In this document: positions 17,834 through 26,967 of the stretch, in pieces | Position numbering within the stretch: the first letter of the stretch is position 1 | Layout of the letters: each line of letters opens with the position of its first letter | NCBI RefSeq assembly: GCF_029263575.1 | Contig: NZ_JAJUFV010000005.1 | Span: 1-46,922 of the forward strand | Direction: 5' to 3' | Source of the DNA: Microbacterium sp. | GTDB taxonomy: Bacteria > Actinomycetota > Actinomycetes > Actinomycetales > Microbacteriaceae | DNA: 46,922 bases | The notes under the pieces: generated by a model | Databases searched by the model: none | What the model was told of the DNA's origin: nothing | Seen by the model: only the letters and a program-made list of their open reading frames with translations | Made by a program: the position numbers and the translations under genes

Positions 17834-19462
17834 TTAGTCGGCCATGCCGAGCCGCCGGAGCACCATGCGGTCGATCCAGCCGATGAGGCCGTAGACCACC
17901 AGCACGATGACGACCAGCACCACACCCGCTGCCCACAGGGTGAAGTAGTCGGCGTTGACCGCAGCCATGATCAGCAGGTTGCCGAGACCCTTGCCCGTTG
18001 CCAGCCACTCAGCCAGAGTCGCGCCCGTGATAGCTGCGGGAATGGCGATGCGAGTGGATGCCGTGATCGACGGGATCGCGTAGAGAATGCGCACACGCCG
18101 AGCAGCGGAGACGGCGGACCCGCCCGACGCGCGGATGACGTCGATCGCTCCCTCGGGAGTGGCTCGCAGTCCCATCATCACGGTGACGAGCGTGGGGAAG
18201 AAGACCACCAGTGTCACCACGACAGTCACACCGAGCAGGTCGCGGCCGAAGACGAGGACGATCACCGGCGTGAGCGCGATCAGCGGAACCGAACGGAGCA
18301 TGATCGCCAGAGGCATCACCGCTCTGCCGAGCCCCTCGAACGCCACCATGATGACCGCCGCGATGACGGCGATGAGCGTGCCGACGACGAATCCGACGCT
18401 GGCATCGATCGCTGTCTCGACGAGCGCGGTTCCGAACTGTCCCCAGAAAACCGACGCGGGGGCACCCGTCACAGGGTTGCTCTCGAAGAGGAACTGCACG
18501 ATCTCCCACGGCGACTTGGTGAAGTACGCGTCCAGCTGGAACACCGTGCGCAGCATCTGCCAGAATCCGAGCAGCACGACGGCCGACACGAGGGAGCCGA
18601 GGATCGCCTGCGTGTGACTGAGGTTCTGCGCCTCGGTGCCCGCGACGGTCGTGCCGACCGACGCCCCACGACCGGCCCACGGCATCGCCACACGTGCGAT
18701 GAGCGTGATGGCCCCGTAGCCCGCCGATGCGAGCAGTCCGATGAACACGGCGATGGCCCACGTGCGGTCGATGAGCAGCTGCTCCTGAGCGTTCACCAGG
18801 ATCGCGCCGAGGCCCTCGGACGCACCGAAGAACTCACTGATGAGCGAACCCAGCAGCGCCGCGGGAACCGCGATCTGAAGCCCTGCGACAAGGCTGGGGG
18901 CGGCCGATGCGAAGCGGACGTAGCGAAGTCTGCTCCAGGTGCCGCCACCACTGGCCGTCACGACGTCCATCGCTGACTTATCGGCCGAACGCAGCCCCAG
19001 GAGGATGCCGATGAGCAGCGCGAAATACACCTGCAACGCTGTGATGGTGATGCCGAAGGCCTCGCCCTTGAGCGAAACGACCAGCACCGGTGCGATGGCG
19101 ATGAACGGGATGACGTGAACGACGATCGCCACCTTGATCACGATTGCCTCGATCGAGGGGATCGCGATGCAGAGCACTGCAAGGGGCAGAATCACCAGCA
19201 CCCCGACGACGAACCCCTTCACCGCGATATCGAGGCTCACGGCAGCATTGGCCCAGAGCAGCCCCCAATCCGTGATGACCTGCTGGACGAGCGTCCGGGG
19301 GTACGGCAGCACGTATCGACCTTCGAACGCGAACGCGACTGCCGTCCAGGCAGCGACGACGATGACTGCGACGAGCGCCGGTGTGCGCACGCTCTTCAGC
19401 AGACTCATCCCCTTCTTCGGCGACGGCTGCGCCTCGACGGTGCGTGTGGCGGTCGTGCTCAT
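17834..19462 (-). CDS. ABC importer permease with two fused TauC/SsuC-like domains
   Basis: Membrane subunit of 542 residues. It holds two complete BPD_transp_1-type permease domains in one chain: about 20-265 and 290-540. Each has an ATPase-docking loop, [20 protein letters not shown] in the first and [20 protein letters not shown] in the second. Most NitT/TauT-type importers use a homodimer of one ~260-residue subunit, so this is a fused dimer whose halves have diverged. The stop of the ATPase gene overlaps its start by 4 bp, and the binding-protein gene is upstream of that. It probably imports a nucleoside or nucleobase, judged from the operon. Confidence 0.9.
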   Translation of the reverse strand: MSTTATRTVEAQPSPKKGMSLLKSVRTPALVAVIVVAAWTAVAFAFEGRYVLPYPRTLVQQVITDWGLLWANAAVSLDIAVKGFVVGVLVILPLAVLCIAIPSIEAIVIKVAIVVHVIPFIAIAPVLVVSLKGEAFGITITALQVYFALLIGILLGLRSADKSAMDVVTASGGGTWSRLRYVRFASAAPSLVAGLQIAVPAALLGSLISEFFGASEGLGAILVNAQEQLLIDRTWAIAVFIGLLASAGYGAITLIARVAMPWAGRGASVGTTVAGTEAQNLSHTQAILGSLVSAVVLLGFWQMLRTVFQLDAYFTKSPWEIVQFLFESNPVTGAPASVFWGQFGTALVETAIDASVGFVVGTLIAVIAAVIMVAFEGLGRAVMPLAIMLRSVPLIALTPVIVLVFGRDLLGVTVVVTLVVFFPTLVTVMMGLRATPEGAIDVIRASGGSAVSAARRVRILYAIPSITASTRIAIPAAITGATLAEWLATGKGLGNLLIMAAVNADYFTLWAAGVVLVVIVLVVYGLIGWIDRMVLRRLGMAD

Positions 19463-20256
19463 GATGCGTCGGCCACGGTCTGCTCAGCGGACTTGATCGC
19501 GAACAACCGGTTAGACAACTCGCCGGCTAGTGCGTGGAACTGCGGGCTCTGCTGCACAGCGGGCAGACGGGGGCGCTCGATATCGATGTCGACGACGGTG
19601 TCGATGCGTCCGGGGCGCGCAGCCATGACGAACACCTTGTCGCTCAGGAACACCGCCTCATCGAGCGAGTGGGTCACGAGAAGCGTCGTCGTCGGACGCT
19701 CCGTCCAGATGCGCTGCAGTTCGATGTTCATCCGCTGACGCGTCATGTCATCGAGCGCGCCGAAAGGCTCGTCGAGCAGGAGCACTTCAGGCTCCAGGAC
19801 GAGCGATCTCGCGATCGCGACGCGCTGACGCATGCCGCCGGACAGCTGCGACGGTCGCGCCTTCTCGAAGCCCTTCAGCCCAGTGAGGGCGATGAGGTCG
19901 CCGATGGCCTTCTTATCGACACGACGACCCGCCACCTGCAGCGGCAGGGCGATGTTCGATTCAACGCTGCGCCACGGCAGGAGCGCGGAATCCTGGAAGG
20001 CCACACCGATGCGATGTTGCGCCTGCACCTCGGCAGGGGTGGATCCCAGCACGCTGATCTGGCCGGATGAGGGCGAATCGAGTCCGGCGAACATCCGCAG
20101 CAGTGTCGACTTGCCGCATCCCGAGGGGCCGATGAGCGCCACGAACGATCCGACCTCTGTCGAGAGTGTCACATCCGACAGCGCCTTCACCTCACCACCC
20201 TTCACCTGGAAGGTCTTGTCGATGTTCTCGGTGGCGAGCCCGGTCTTCGGAGCCAT
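19459..20256 (-). CDS. ABC importer ATP-binding protein, NitT/TauT type
   Basis: 265 residues. Walker [10 protein letters not shown], signature [15 protein letters not shown] and Walker [17 protein letters not shown] with the H-loop region [15 protein letters not shown]. This FGALD form is typical of the taurine/nitrate/thiamine-precursor importer ATPases. It starts 18 nt after the binding-protein stop codon and overlaps the permease by 4 bp. It energises the fused permease. Confidence 0.94.
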   Translation of the reverse strand: MAPKTGLATENIDKTFQVKGGEVKALSDVTLSTEVGSFVALIGPSGCGKSTLLRMFAGLDSPSSGQISVLGSTPAEVQAQHRIGVAFQDSALLPWRSVESNIALPLQVAGRRVDKKAIGDLIALTGLKGFEKARPSQLSGGMRQRVAIARSLVLEPEVLLLDEPFGALDDMTRQRMNIELQRIWTERPTTTLLVTHSLDEAVFLSDKVFVMAARPGRIDTVVDIDIERPRLPAVQQSPQFHALAGELSNRLFAIKSAEQTVADAS

Positions 20257-20274
20257 TGTCCCGTCTCCGTTCCG

Positions 20275-21294
20275 TCAGTTCGCGTCGAGTGTGTCGACGC
20301 TGAAGTCGACGTCGAAGAGATCGGCCGCTTGGACGTCGAGGCCGATGGCGTCGAAGAAGTCCTGCTGCGACTGGACTCCCTCGTCGGTCACCACGAGCAG
20401 ACCGGCTTCCTGCGTGGACGCGGAGGCGAGTTCAGCCCAGACCTCGGCGCTGGCGGTCTGACTCTCCAGCTCGAGGCCGAGCTGCTCGCCGAAGACGTCG
20501 ACGACGACCTGTGCGGCGCCGGCCGGATCGGCGACGGCATCCGCGAGACCGCGCTGGGTAGCCTTGAGCATGCCGGCGATGGCCGCGCGCTTGCTCTCGT
20601 CCTCAAGGGAATCCTCACGCACGACCAGCAGGTTGCTCCAGCGGTTGAAGCCGTAGTCGCCGAGACGGATCTCGTTCACCTCGATGCCCTGCGCACGGAT
20701 GGCGACAGGCTGGTTGGCGACAGCGCCCGTGATGGCGTCGACCTCACCGGAGACGAGCGAAGCCGGGTCTGTCGCACCGGTGACCATGTTGACCTTGTCG
20801 TAGTCCACACCGGTCAGCGCGAAGAACGGACCGTAGGTGCGAGCATCGGTCTCGTAGACACCGAGGCGCTTGCCTTCGAGGTCCTTCGGCTCGGTGATGC
20901 CGCTGTCTGCGAGAACGACCACCGCCGAGGGAGACGTCTGATAGATGGCGCCGACGGCGACGAGCGGAGCACCCGCCTCGACGGCGTTGGCGAGCGATTC
21001 GCTCGTGAGTGCCCCCATCAGCACGTTGCCGCTGACGATCTGGGCATCGGCGACGACTTGGGGGCCACCGGGCTCGATAGTGAGATCGACCCCTTCCTCT
21101 TCGTAATAGCCCTTCTCGTCAGCGACGAGCATGGGCATCGACTCGACGTTCGGCAGCCAGCCGAGCTGGAACGACGCCTCGACCAGCTCGTCGCTGCCGG
21201 CGGGGGTCTCGGCTGCACACGACGAGAGACCGATCGTGACCGCTGCGGCGCCGAGCACAGCGATCGAGCGTGTGAGAGAGGAATTGATTTTCAT
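20275..21294 (-). CDS. Lipoprotein substrate-binding protein, NMT1/THI5-like
   Basis: 339 residues. The N-terminus has a basic start, a hydrophobic stretch and the lipobox LSSC with C26 as the lipid-attached residue, so the mature protein is tethered outside the membrane. The fold signature VEASFQLGWLPNVESMPMLVADEKGYYEEEG resembles NMT1/THI5-type binding proteins, whose ligands include the thiamine pyrimidine, riboflavin, nitrate and alkanesulfonates. The aromatic and acidic residues after LGWLPNVES suggest a planar heterocycle. The adjacent nucleoside hydrolase and amidohydrolase point to a nucleoside or base. Confidence 0.9.
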   Translation of the reverse strand: MKINSSLTRSIAVLGAAAVTIGLSSCAAETPAGSDELVEASFQLGWLPNVESMPMLVADEKGYYEEEGVDLTIEPGGPQVVADAQIVSGNVLMGALTSESLANAVEAGAPLVAVGAIYQTSPSAVVVLADSGITEPKDLEGKRLGVYETDARTYGPFFALTGVDYDKVNMVTGATDPASLVSGEVDAITGAVANQPVAIRAQGIEVNEIRLGDYGFNRWSNLLVVREDSLEDESKRAAIAGMLKATQRGLADAVADPAGAAQVVVDVFGEQLGLELESQTASAEVWAELASASTQEAGLLVVTDEGVQSQQDFFDAIGLDVQAADLFDVDFSVDTLDAN

Positions 21295-21346
21295 AACTGC
21301 TCCTTTGAAGTTGATGCGTGGTCGATGCGGAGATTCCGCGGTGTCT

Positions 21347-22258
21347 TCAGACGGTCATGAGATCAAGCAGAGCGGGCCGGTCGAATTCGAGGGGAAGGGT
21401 TATCGATCTTCTGCTGGTCAGAGTGTCGGCCCAGTCGACGATCGACGCACCGTGGGCGACGCCGTTGTCATAGCCGACAGTGATCGGGTGGGTTTCGGCG
21501 CGCGTCACACAATCGGGGTCGAGCGCGACAGCCATGGCAAGGGGGTCCGCACGTCCGTAGTCCACACTCGCGGCATAGTCGGAGTCAGTGCGCAGCCGGT
21601 GTTCCATGATCAGTCGCAGTTGTGCGGAAGTCGCCGAATCGCCCCGCCAGAAGTCGCGCATCTCTGATTCACTGAAACGGTTCTGCAGGCACACGTCCCA
21701 CGTGATCAGAGAGAGGTTCGAGAACGCACCGAGGACGATTTCGGCGGCGGCAGGGTCTGCGAAGAAGTTGAACTCGGCGTTGACGGATGCGTTGCCGAAG
21801 CCTGCCGGACTGCCGCCCATGACCACGACACGACCGACCATAGAATCCAGGTCAGGCTCCAGTTGCCGTGCCACCGCGAGATTGGTCAACGGTCCGAGTG
21901 CCACGATAGTCAAGTCACTGCCGAATTCACGCGCAAATTCCACGATCTTCACCGCCGCGTGACCCTCCGAGACCGGGCTGAGCGGACCACCGTCTCGCGG
22001 ACAGCCGCCCAACCCGTCCTCACCGTGGATGTGCGTCGCAGCTTCGCGAGCCCCGAGCAGCGGTCCGGCGCATCCGCGGTAGATCGGGGCATCCGGTGAC
22101 ATCGTGCCGAGCAGCCAACGGGCGTTCTCGGTCGTGGTCTCGAGGTCTACATTGCCGAAGCTCGTCGTAATCACGAGTTCGTCTGCGGGGATTCGATGAG
22201 CGGCCATCGCGATGGCATGAGCATCGTCCAGACCCGGGTCAGTGTCAATCAGAAACAT
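21347..22258 (-). CDS. Inosine/uridine-type nucleoside hydrolase
   Basis: Cleaves the N-glycosidic bond of a ribonucleoside to free base and ribose. 303 residues from the ATG at 22258. The calcium- and ribose-binding N-terminus DTDPGLDDAHAIAMAA is diagnostic; other family segments are LTIVALGPLTNLAVA, VVMGGSPAGFGNASVNAEFN, FFADPAAAEIVL and LDPD near the C-terminus. The frame continues 119 codons further upstream, but that part covers the operator and the start of the divergent regulator. It is the first gene of the operon, 52 nt before the importer binding protein. Which nucleosides it prefers is not evident. Confidence 0.94.
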   Translation of the reverse strand: MFLIDTDPGLDDAHAIAMAAHRIPADELVITTSFGNVDLETTTENARWLLGTMSPDAPIYRGCAGPLLGAREAATHIHGEDGLGGCPRDGGPLSPVSEGHAAVKIVEFAREFGSDLTIVALGPLTNLAVARQLEPDLDSMVGRVVVMGGSPAGFGNASVNAEFNFFADPAAAEIVLGAFSNLSLITWDVCLQNRFSESEMRDFWRGDSATSAQLRLIMEHRLRTDSDYAASVDYGRADPLAMAVALDPDCVTRAETHPITVGYDNGVAHGASIVDWADTLTSRRSITLPLEFDRPALLDLMTV

Positions 22259-22274
22259 GCGCCATCGCCTTGTC

Positions 22275-22296
22275 GGTGTAAAATCGATTTTGCACC
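22275..22296. promoter_or_regulatory. LacI-type operator of the nucleoside operon
   Basis: A 22-bp palindrome with 10 of 11 base pairs matched, centred on CG: GGTG, one mismatch, AAAATCGATTTT, then CACC. It begins 17 nt before the nucleoside hydrolase ATG and about 120 nt from the lacI start. The central CG step is typical of LacI/GalR sites. Binding here would block the operon. Confidence 0.8.
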
Positions 22297-22417
22297 AACG
22301 TAGAGGACGTTTCGAGGAACTGCAACCTAAACGCGAAAGTTTGCAGGCAGCCCGCTCGATCCGTCGTTTGTGTAGAGTTCGATCGTTCGGGCACGCCAGA
22401 GAATGAGGGAGACGCGT

Positions 22418-23461
22418 ATGGTTGAACGCCCGAAGCGAGTGACGATCGCCGACGTCGCAGCTGCAGCGGGAGTCGCCCAGGGAACTGTGTCGCACGCCCT
22501 CCGCGACAAGGGACGCGTAGACCCTCGAACTCGCAAACGCATAAAAGCTATCGCGGCTGATCTCGGCTATCGACCCAGCGTTCGTGCCCAAAGACTGCGA
22601 GGAGGGAGTTCCCACACAATCGCACTCGTCACTGCGCTACCGCCGTCGATCGTCGGCGAGGCGGCACGACTGGACTTCTTCCTCGAACTGGCGCTGCCGA
22701 TCGCACATGCGTGCATCGACCACGGATACTCCCTCGTCCTTGTGCCCCCCGTCGAGGACCCCGACCACTTGGCCACGCTCGACATCGACGGCGCGATCGT
22801 CGTCGACCCTCTCGAACACGACAGCATATGCACAGACCTGGTGCAGCGCGGAGTGCGCGTCGTCGCAGTAGGCGACCCGGGGAAGGGAATCGTCGACGGC
22901 GTCGTTGATCGCCACGACGGCGGCGCATCGCTCGTCGTACAACATCTTCGATCGCAAGGTGCTCGCCGTATCGGAGCGCTGCTGAGTAGCGAGCGACACA
23001 CGACAGCGCGGGCGGTCGAGATGTACCTGGCGGGCCAGCCGACAGGTTCGGCGGACGATGTCGTCACGTTCACCGCGCCCACCGCTGGGGGCGAAGATGC
23101 TGGCCGCCGAGCGACCCTCGACGCTCTGGACCGGTTCCCGGATCTCGATGCCGTTTACGCGCCGCTCGATGCATTCGCCGTAGGCGCGATCCGTGCGCTG
23201 ACGGAACGCGGGCGCGCTGTGCCGGACGACGTTCTCGTAGCCACCAACTACGACGGGCGCCGCGCCGCCGCCTCCGATCCGCCCATCACCGCACTCGATC
23301 TGAACTTACCCGGGCTCGCACAATCCGCTGTTGAACTGCTCATGGACGTGCTTGCGGGTCAGCCGGGCGGAACGATGCCAGCGCCTGACGTGCGATTGCG
23401 CGTAAGGCAATCGACCCAGCGAACTCTCCCTCACGCCGATCCGGATCGTGGGCTCGCGTAA
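22418..23461 (+). CDS. LacI-family transcriptional repressor
   Basis: 347 residues from the ATG at 22418, chosen because GGGAGA sits just upstream, in the region an earlier ATG at 22403 would translate. The DNA-binding head has RVTIADVAAAAGVAQGTVSH and the hinge region near LGYRPSVRAQRLRGGSS. The sugar-binding-type core follows (SHTIALVTALPPS, DGAIVVDPLEHD, RRIGALLSSERHTTARAVEM, DLDAVYAPLDAFAVGAIRAL). The effector is likely a nucleoside, base or pentose. It is divergent from the operon, with its operator between them. The stop codon is 19 nt from that of the convergent ccsB. Confidence 0.93.
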   Translation: MVERPKRVTIADVAAAAGVAQGTVSHALRDKGRVDPRTRKRIKAIAADLGYRPSVRAQRLRGGSSHTIALVTALPPSIVGEAARLDFFLELALPIAHACIDHGYSLVLVPPVEDPDHLATLDIDGAIVVDPLEHDSICTDLVQRGVRVVAVGDPGKGIVDGVVDRHDGGASLVVQHLRSQGARRIGALLSSERHTTARAVEMYLAGQPTGSADDVVTFTAPTAGGEDAGRRATLDALDRFPDLDAVYAPLDAFAVGAIRALTERGRAVPDDVLVATNYDGRRAAASDPPITALDLNLPGLAQSAVELLMDVLAGQPGGTMPAPDVRLRVRQSTQRTLPHADPDRGLA

Positions 23462-23468
23462 GAGAACG

Positions 23469-23488
23469 GCTCAGCTCAGCTCAGCTCA
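23469..23488. repeat. Four tandem GCTCA units at the ccsB stop codon
   Basis: Four exact copies of a 5-bp unit lie between the convergent lacI and ccsB genes, and the third copy contains the ccsB stop codon. Slippage here would change the ccsB C-terminus. Confidence 0.85.
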
Positions 23489-24467
23489 GCCCGCTGTACG
23501 CGTGCAGCCCCTTGAAGAACACGTTCACGATCGTGAAGTTGAAGATCACCGCGCTGAAGCCGACGATCGACAGCCAGGCCGACGGGTTGCCGCGCCAACC
23601 GCGGGTCGCGCGGGCGTGGATGTATCCGGCATAGAGCACCCAGACGATGAACGTCCAGGTTTCTTTGACGTCGAAGCCCCAGTAGCGCCCCCAGGCATCC
23701 TGAGCCCAGATGGACCCGGCGATGAGCGTGAAAGTCCAGAAGATGAAGCCGATGATCGCGAAGCGGAACGCCGTGCCTTCGAGCCGATCGGCTCCGAGAA
23801 GTGTGCCGAGGAAACGCGGACCGGGCTTCTCAGCCTGCTCGGCGATGCGGCGCTCGCGCCGGCTCTGCATCAGCTGCAGCACCGAGAGCGCACCGGCGAG
23901 AGCGAAGAACGCCGTGGCCAGCGATGCGACGAACACGTGGATGACGAGCCAGACGCTCTTGAGCGGATCCATCAGCGGCACGACGTCAACATAGAAGCTC
24001 ACAGCCGCCGCGCCCATCAGCACGATCACGAGCCCGGTGATGAATGTGCCCAGGTAGCGCAGGTCGATGCGGGTGATCACAACCAGGTAGACGAGCACGA
24101 TCAGCACCGTGCCGGTCATGGCGAACTCGTAGAGGTTTGCCCACGGCACGCGTTCTGCCGCGATCCCGCGCAGCACGGTCGCCCCGACATGGAACAGGAA
24201 CGCGAGCACCGTCAGCGTCGTGCCGATACGCGCCATCACGTAGCGCGGTTTCGATTCCTTTTCGGATGCCGCGGCCCCGGCCGGCGGCTCATCGCTACGC
24301 ACCGCTGGGGCGCCAGCGCCGACGAGTTCTTTCTCTCGTATGAGCCGCGCATCCGACGTGACCTCGGAGCGGCGCGCCAGGTCAAACGCGTAAGCGATGA
24401 AGGCGGCGGCGTAGATCGCGATCGCCGTCCAGATGAACAGGATCGAGAGAGAGTCGAGGTCGGGCAT
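23481..24467 (-). CDS. ccsB: Cytochrome c maturation protein CcsB (CcsA/ResC family)
   Basis: Membrane protein of 328 residues that delivers and attaches haem to apocytochrome c in System II. It has about eight membrane segments and the tryptophan-rich haem motif WGRYWGFDVKETW on the outer face, flanked by conserved His residues (LFHVGATVL and LVIHVFVASLATA, plus GYIHARATRG). An Ala/Glu-rich insertion between the first two membrane parts (about 40-75) is not conserved in the family. The stop codon lies in a tandem repeat. Last gene of the resA-ccdA-resB-ccsB operon. Confidence 0.95.
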   Translation of the reverse strand: MPDLDSLSILFIWTAIAIYAAAFIAYAFDLARRSEVTSDARLIREKELVGAGAPAVRSDEPPAGAAASEKESKPRYVMARIGTTLTVLAFLFHVGATVLRGIAAERVPWANLYEFAMTGTVLIVLVYLVVITRIDLRYLGTFITGLVIVLMGAAAVSFYVDVVPLMDPLKSVWLVIHVFVASLATAFFALAGALSVLQLMQSRRERRIAEQAEKPGPRFLGTLLGADRLEGTAFRFAIIGFIFWTFTLIAGSIWAQDAWGRYWGFDVKETWTFIVWVLYAGYIHARATRGWRGNPSAWLSIVGFSAVIFNFTIVNVFFKGLHAYSGLS

Positions 24468-24476
24468 GAGCTCATT

Positions 24477-26213
24477 CTACTTTCGGGGCTGCGGAGAGGG
24501 AGGAGCATCGAGCAGGCGCGCGTGCCCAGTGGCGAGGTCATCGACGGCGGCGGCGAGAGTGGGGTCTTCCCCGCGGGCGAGTCCGGCGTACTCGAGCCGT
24601 ACCTCTCCCCCGGCTACGACCGCTTTGACCCACATGCGGCGCCGGGGCACGAACAGGGCGAGCATGAGACCCGCGAGAGCGAGCAGCGCGAACACCAGCA
24701 CCCACACAGCCGACTCGTCGTGATGGATCTGCAGGGAGACGAATCGCTTCACGGACTCGGAGTAGTCGGTCGCTGCCGCCGGCGACTCGTCTTCGAACGT
24801 GATGGTGCCGCGTCCGCCGGGCAGGTCGGCGGTCTCACCCGGCTGCAGCTCGATCGATTCGACGTCGGTGGTGCGGCCGGTGAGTTTGGTGAGCTCTTCT
24901 GTATCGAGCACGTAGACCGATCGGGGCGTGCCGTCGTCGATACCGAGGTCGCCTTCGTAGACGTCGAGGGTGAGCAGGGGAGCTGCGAGGTCGCCATACG
25001 CAGACGCGTATGCGCCCGTTTCGAGTTTCGCCGCGGTCGGGTAGAAGAATGCGGCGATGCCGAGTTGCTCGGGCATCCCGTCGGTGACCTTGATCACGCC
25101 GAGCGAGGTCAGGTTGTTGTCCTGCGGGAGGAACGGCACCGAGTTGCTGTAGACGACATCGCCGTCCGCGTTTCGCACGGTGATAGTGGGGGCGTAGCCG
25201 TTGCCGAGCAGATAGATCTTGTCGCCGGCGATCGGCAACGGGTGGTTCACACGCACAGAGCCTTCACGGGTCTCGCCGTTCTCGCGCACCGTCACGTTGG
25301 CGGAGAAGTCGCCAGCCTGGCCGGAAGCTGCGGAACCGTATTCCTGGTAGGTCACGTCGAAGGAGTCGAGCGTCATCGCATAGGGGCTGAGCGCGTCATC
25401 GCTGACGAAGCGTCCGCGGTTCATCGACTCGTAATCCAGCAGCGTGTTGACGAAGGTCTGCCCCTCGACGACGACACGCTGGCCGGTGTAGGCGAAGCTG
25501 CCGCCGACGCCGACGGTGATGAGCACGCCGACCAGGGCGAGGTGAAACAGCAGGTTTCCGGTCTCGCGCCAGTATCCGCGCTCCGCTGACACCGAGTAGG
25601 TGCGGCCCGAGCGGCCGTTGGCGTCGTAGCGCTGCACGCGGTATCCGAGTGCCCCCAGCTGTTTGTGGGCGACGTCGATGGTGCGGGATGCCTCGGCCTC
25701 GGCATCCGCTTCGTCGATGGTACGCACCGCCTCACGGTGATCTTCGAGTCGGCTCAGACGCGCGGGCGTGCGTGGGGGCTTCGCTCGCAGGGCCTTGACA
25801 TGGTGTTTGATGCGCGGGATAACGCATCCGACCAGCGATGTGAAAAGCAGCAGGTAGATGGCAGAGAACCACGGCGACAGATAAACGTCGAACAGGTCGA
25901 GCGCGTCGAGAATCGGGAACAGATCAGGGTTGTTCCGTTCCCACTGCGTGACGCCATTCGGGTCGGCCATCCGCTGCGGGAAGATCGACCCGGGAATCGC
26001 GGCGATCGCCAGCACCAGCAGCAGGATGATGGCCGTGCGCATCGAGGTGAGCTGGCGCCATCCCCACCGCAGCCAGCCGACGAAGCCGAGGCGCGGCTGG
26101 GCGATCGCACCGGCGTCGCCGTCGACGTGGTCTGACGGACGGAGCGGGTCGGACGCGTCGGGTTTCACAGCTTCCTTATCGGTCGAGGAGGAATCAGACC
26201 GGGAGGATGACAC
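24477..26213 (-). CDS. resB: Cytochrome c maturation protein ResB
   Basis: 578 residues. Partner of CcsB in the System II haem lyase. A hydrophilic start of ~45 residues is followed by membrane segments (GFVGWLRWGWRQLTSMRTAI, LLLVLAIAAIPGSIFPQR) and a large extracytoplasmic domain of about 300 residues between ~220 and ~520, with a last membrane helix near VWVLVFALLALAGLMLALFV. This agrees with ResB. Its start overlaps the ccdA gene by 20 nt and ccsB begins 9 nt after its stop. Confidence 0.94.
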   Translation of the reverse strand: MSSSRSDSSSTDKEAVKPDASDPLRPSDHVDGDAGAIAQPRLGFVGWLRWGWRQLTSMRTAIILLLVLAIAAIPGSIFPQRMADPNGVTQWERNNPDLFPILDALDLFDVYLSPWFSAIYLLLFTSLVGCVIPRIKHHVKALRAKPPRTPARLSRLEDHREAVRTIDEADAEAEASRTIDVAHKQLGALGYRVQRYDANGRSGRTYSVSAERGYWRETGNLLFHLALVGVLITVGVGGSFAYTGQRVVVEGQTFVNTLLDYESMNRGRFVSDDALSPYAMTLDSFDVTYQEYGSAASGQAGDFSANVTVRENGETREGSVRVNHPLPIAGDKIYLLGNGYAPTITVRNADGDVVYSNSVPFLPQDNNLTSLGVIKVTDGMPEQLGIAAFFYPTAAKLETGAYASAYGDLAAPLLTLDVYEGDLGIDDGTPRSVYVLDTEELTKLTGRTTDVESIELQPGETADLPGGRGTITFEDESPAAATDYSESVKRFVSLQIHHDESAVWVLVFALLALAGLMLALFVPRRRMWVKAVVAGGEVRLEYAGLARGEDPTLAAAVDDLATGHARLLDAPPSPQPRK

Positions 26214-26967
26214 TGCCCATCACCGCCCCCAGGCGAGACATGATGTCGGTCCACAAGCCGGTGAGCATCAGGATGCCGAGCACGATGAGCAGTGCGCCGC
26301 CGATGATGTTGACGATGCGGATGTGGCGGCGCAGGAACCCGATCGCTTTGGTCGCCCAGCCGAATCCGAGGGCCACGAGCAGGAATGGGATGCCGAGGCC
26401 GAGGCTGTACGCAAGACCGAGGAATCCGGCGCGCACCGGATCACCGACGTTGATCGACAGAGCCATGATCGCGGTGAGCGTCGGGCCGAGGCACGGCGCC
26501 CAGCCGATGCCGAGCGCGATGCCGAGCAGCGGAGCGCCGATCAGGCCGGTCTTGGCGTCGACGTGGAAGCGCAGCTCGCGCTGCGCGAAGCCGAACAGGC
26601 CCAGGAACACCAGGCCCATGAGGATGATGACCACGCCGAGGATGCGCGTGATGATGTCACCCCAGCGAAGCAGGAAGATGCCGACCGTGCCGCTGAGCGC
26701 CGTCGTCGCGACGAACACGATGGCGAACCCGAGGATGAACAGCAGCACGCCGAGAACCAGTCGTCCGCGCGCCACGCCGCCGGCGCTCCGCTCACCCGCG
26801 GCGCTGTCGCCACCGCGTCGCGGCGCCACCGCGCCGCCCAGGAACCCGAGGTATCCCGGCACGAGCGGCAGCACACACGGCGAGAGAAAGGACACGAGTC
26901 CGGCGAGCATGGCGACCGGGATCGCGAGCCAGAGTGCTCCCGAGTTGATCAGCTCCGGGGTGTTCAC
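26194..26967 (-). CDS. ccdA: Thiol-disulphide transmembrane protein CcdA
   Basis: 257 residues, six membrane helices. It passes electrons from cytoplasmic thioredoxin across the membrane to ResA. The two redox-active cysteines are C31 in FLSPCVLPLVPGYLGFLGG and the one in GWAPCLGPTLTAIMAL. The loop after helix 1 is charged, and helix 2 starts near LVLGVLLFILGFAIVFVATT. Overlaps resA by 4 bp and resB by 20 nt. Confidence 0.95.
   Translation of the reverse strand: MNTPELINSGALWLAIPVAMLAGLVSFLSPCVLPLVPGYLGFLGGAVAPRRGGDSAAGERSAGGVARGRLVLGVLLFILGFAIVFVATTALSGTVGIFLLRWGDIITRILGVVIILMGLVFLGLFGFAQRELRFHVDAKTGLIGAPLLGIALGIGWAPCLGPTLTAIMALSINVGDPVRAGFLGLAYSLGLGIPFLLVALGFGWATKAIGFLRRHIRIVNIIGGALLIVLGILMLTGLWTDIMSRLGAVMGSVILPV

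Noticed and set aside
17792..18976. Plus-strand frame opposite the fused permease
   Set aside because: His/Asp/Arg-rich shadow translation without ribosome binding site or family similarity.
23448..25589. A 713-codon plus-strand frame opposite ccsB and resB
   Set aside because: Its length comes from GC bias; the translation has no domain and covers two well-recognised convergent-strand genes.
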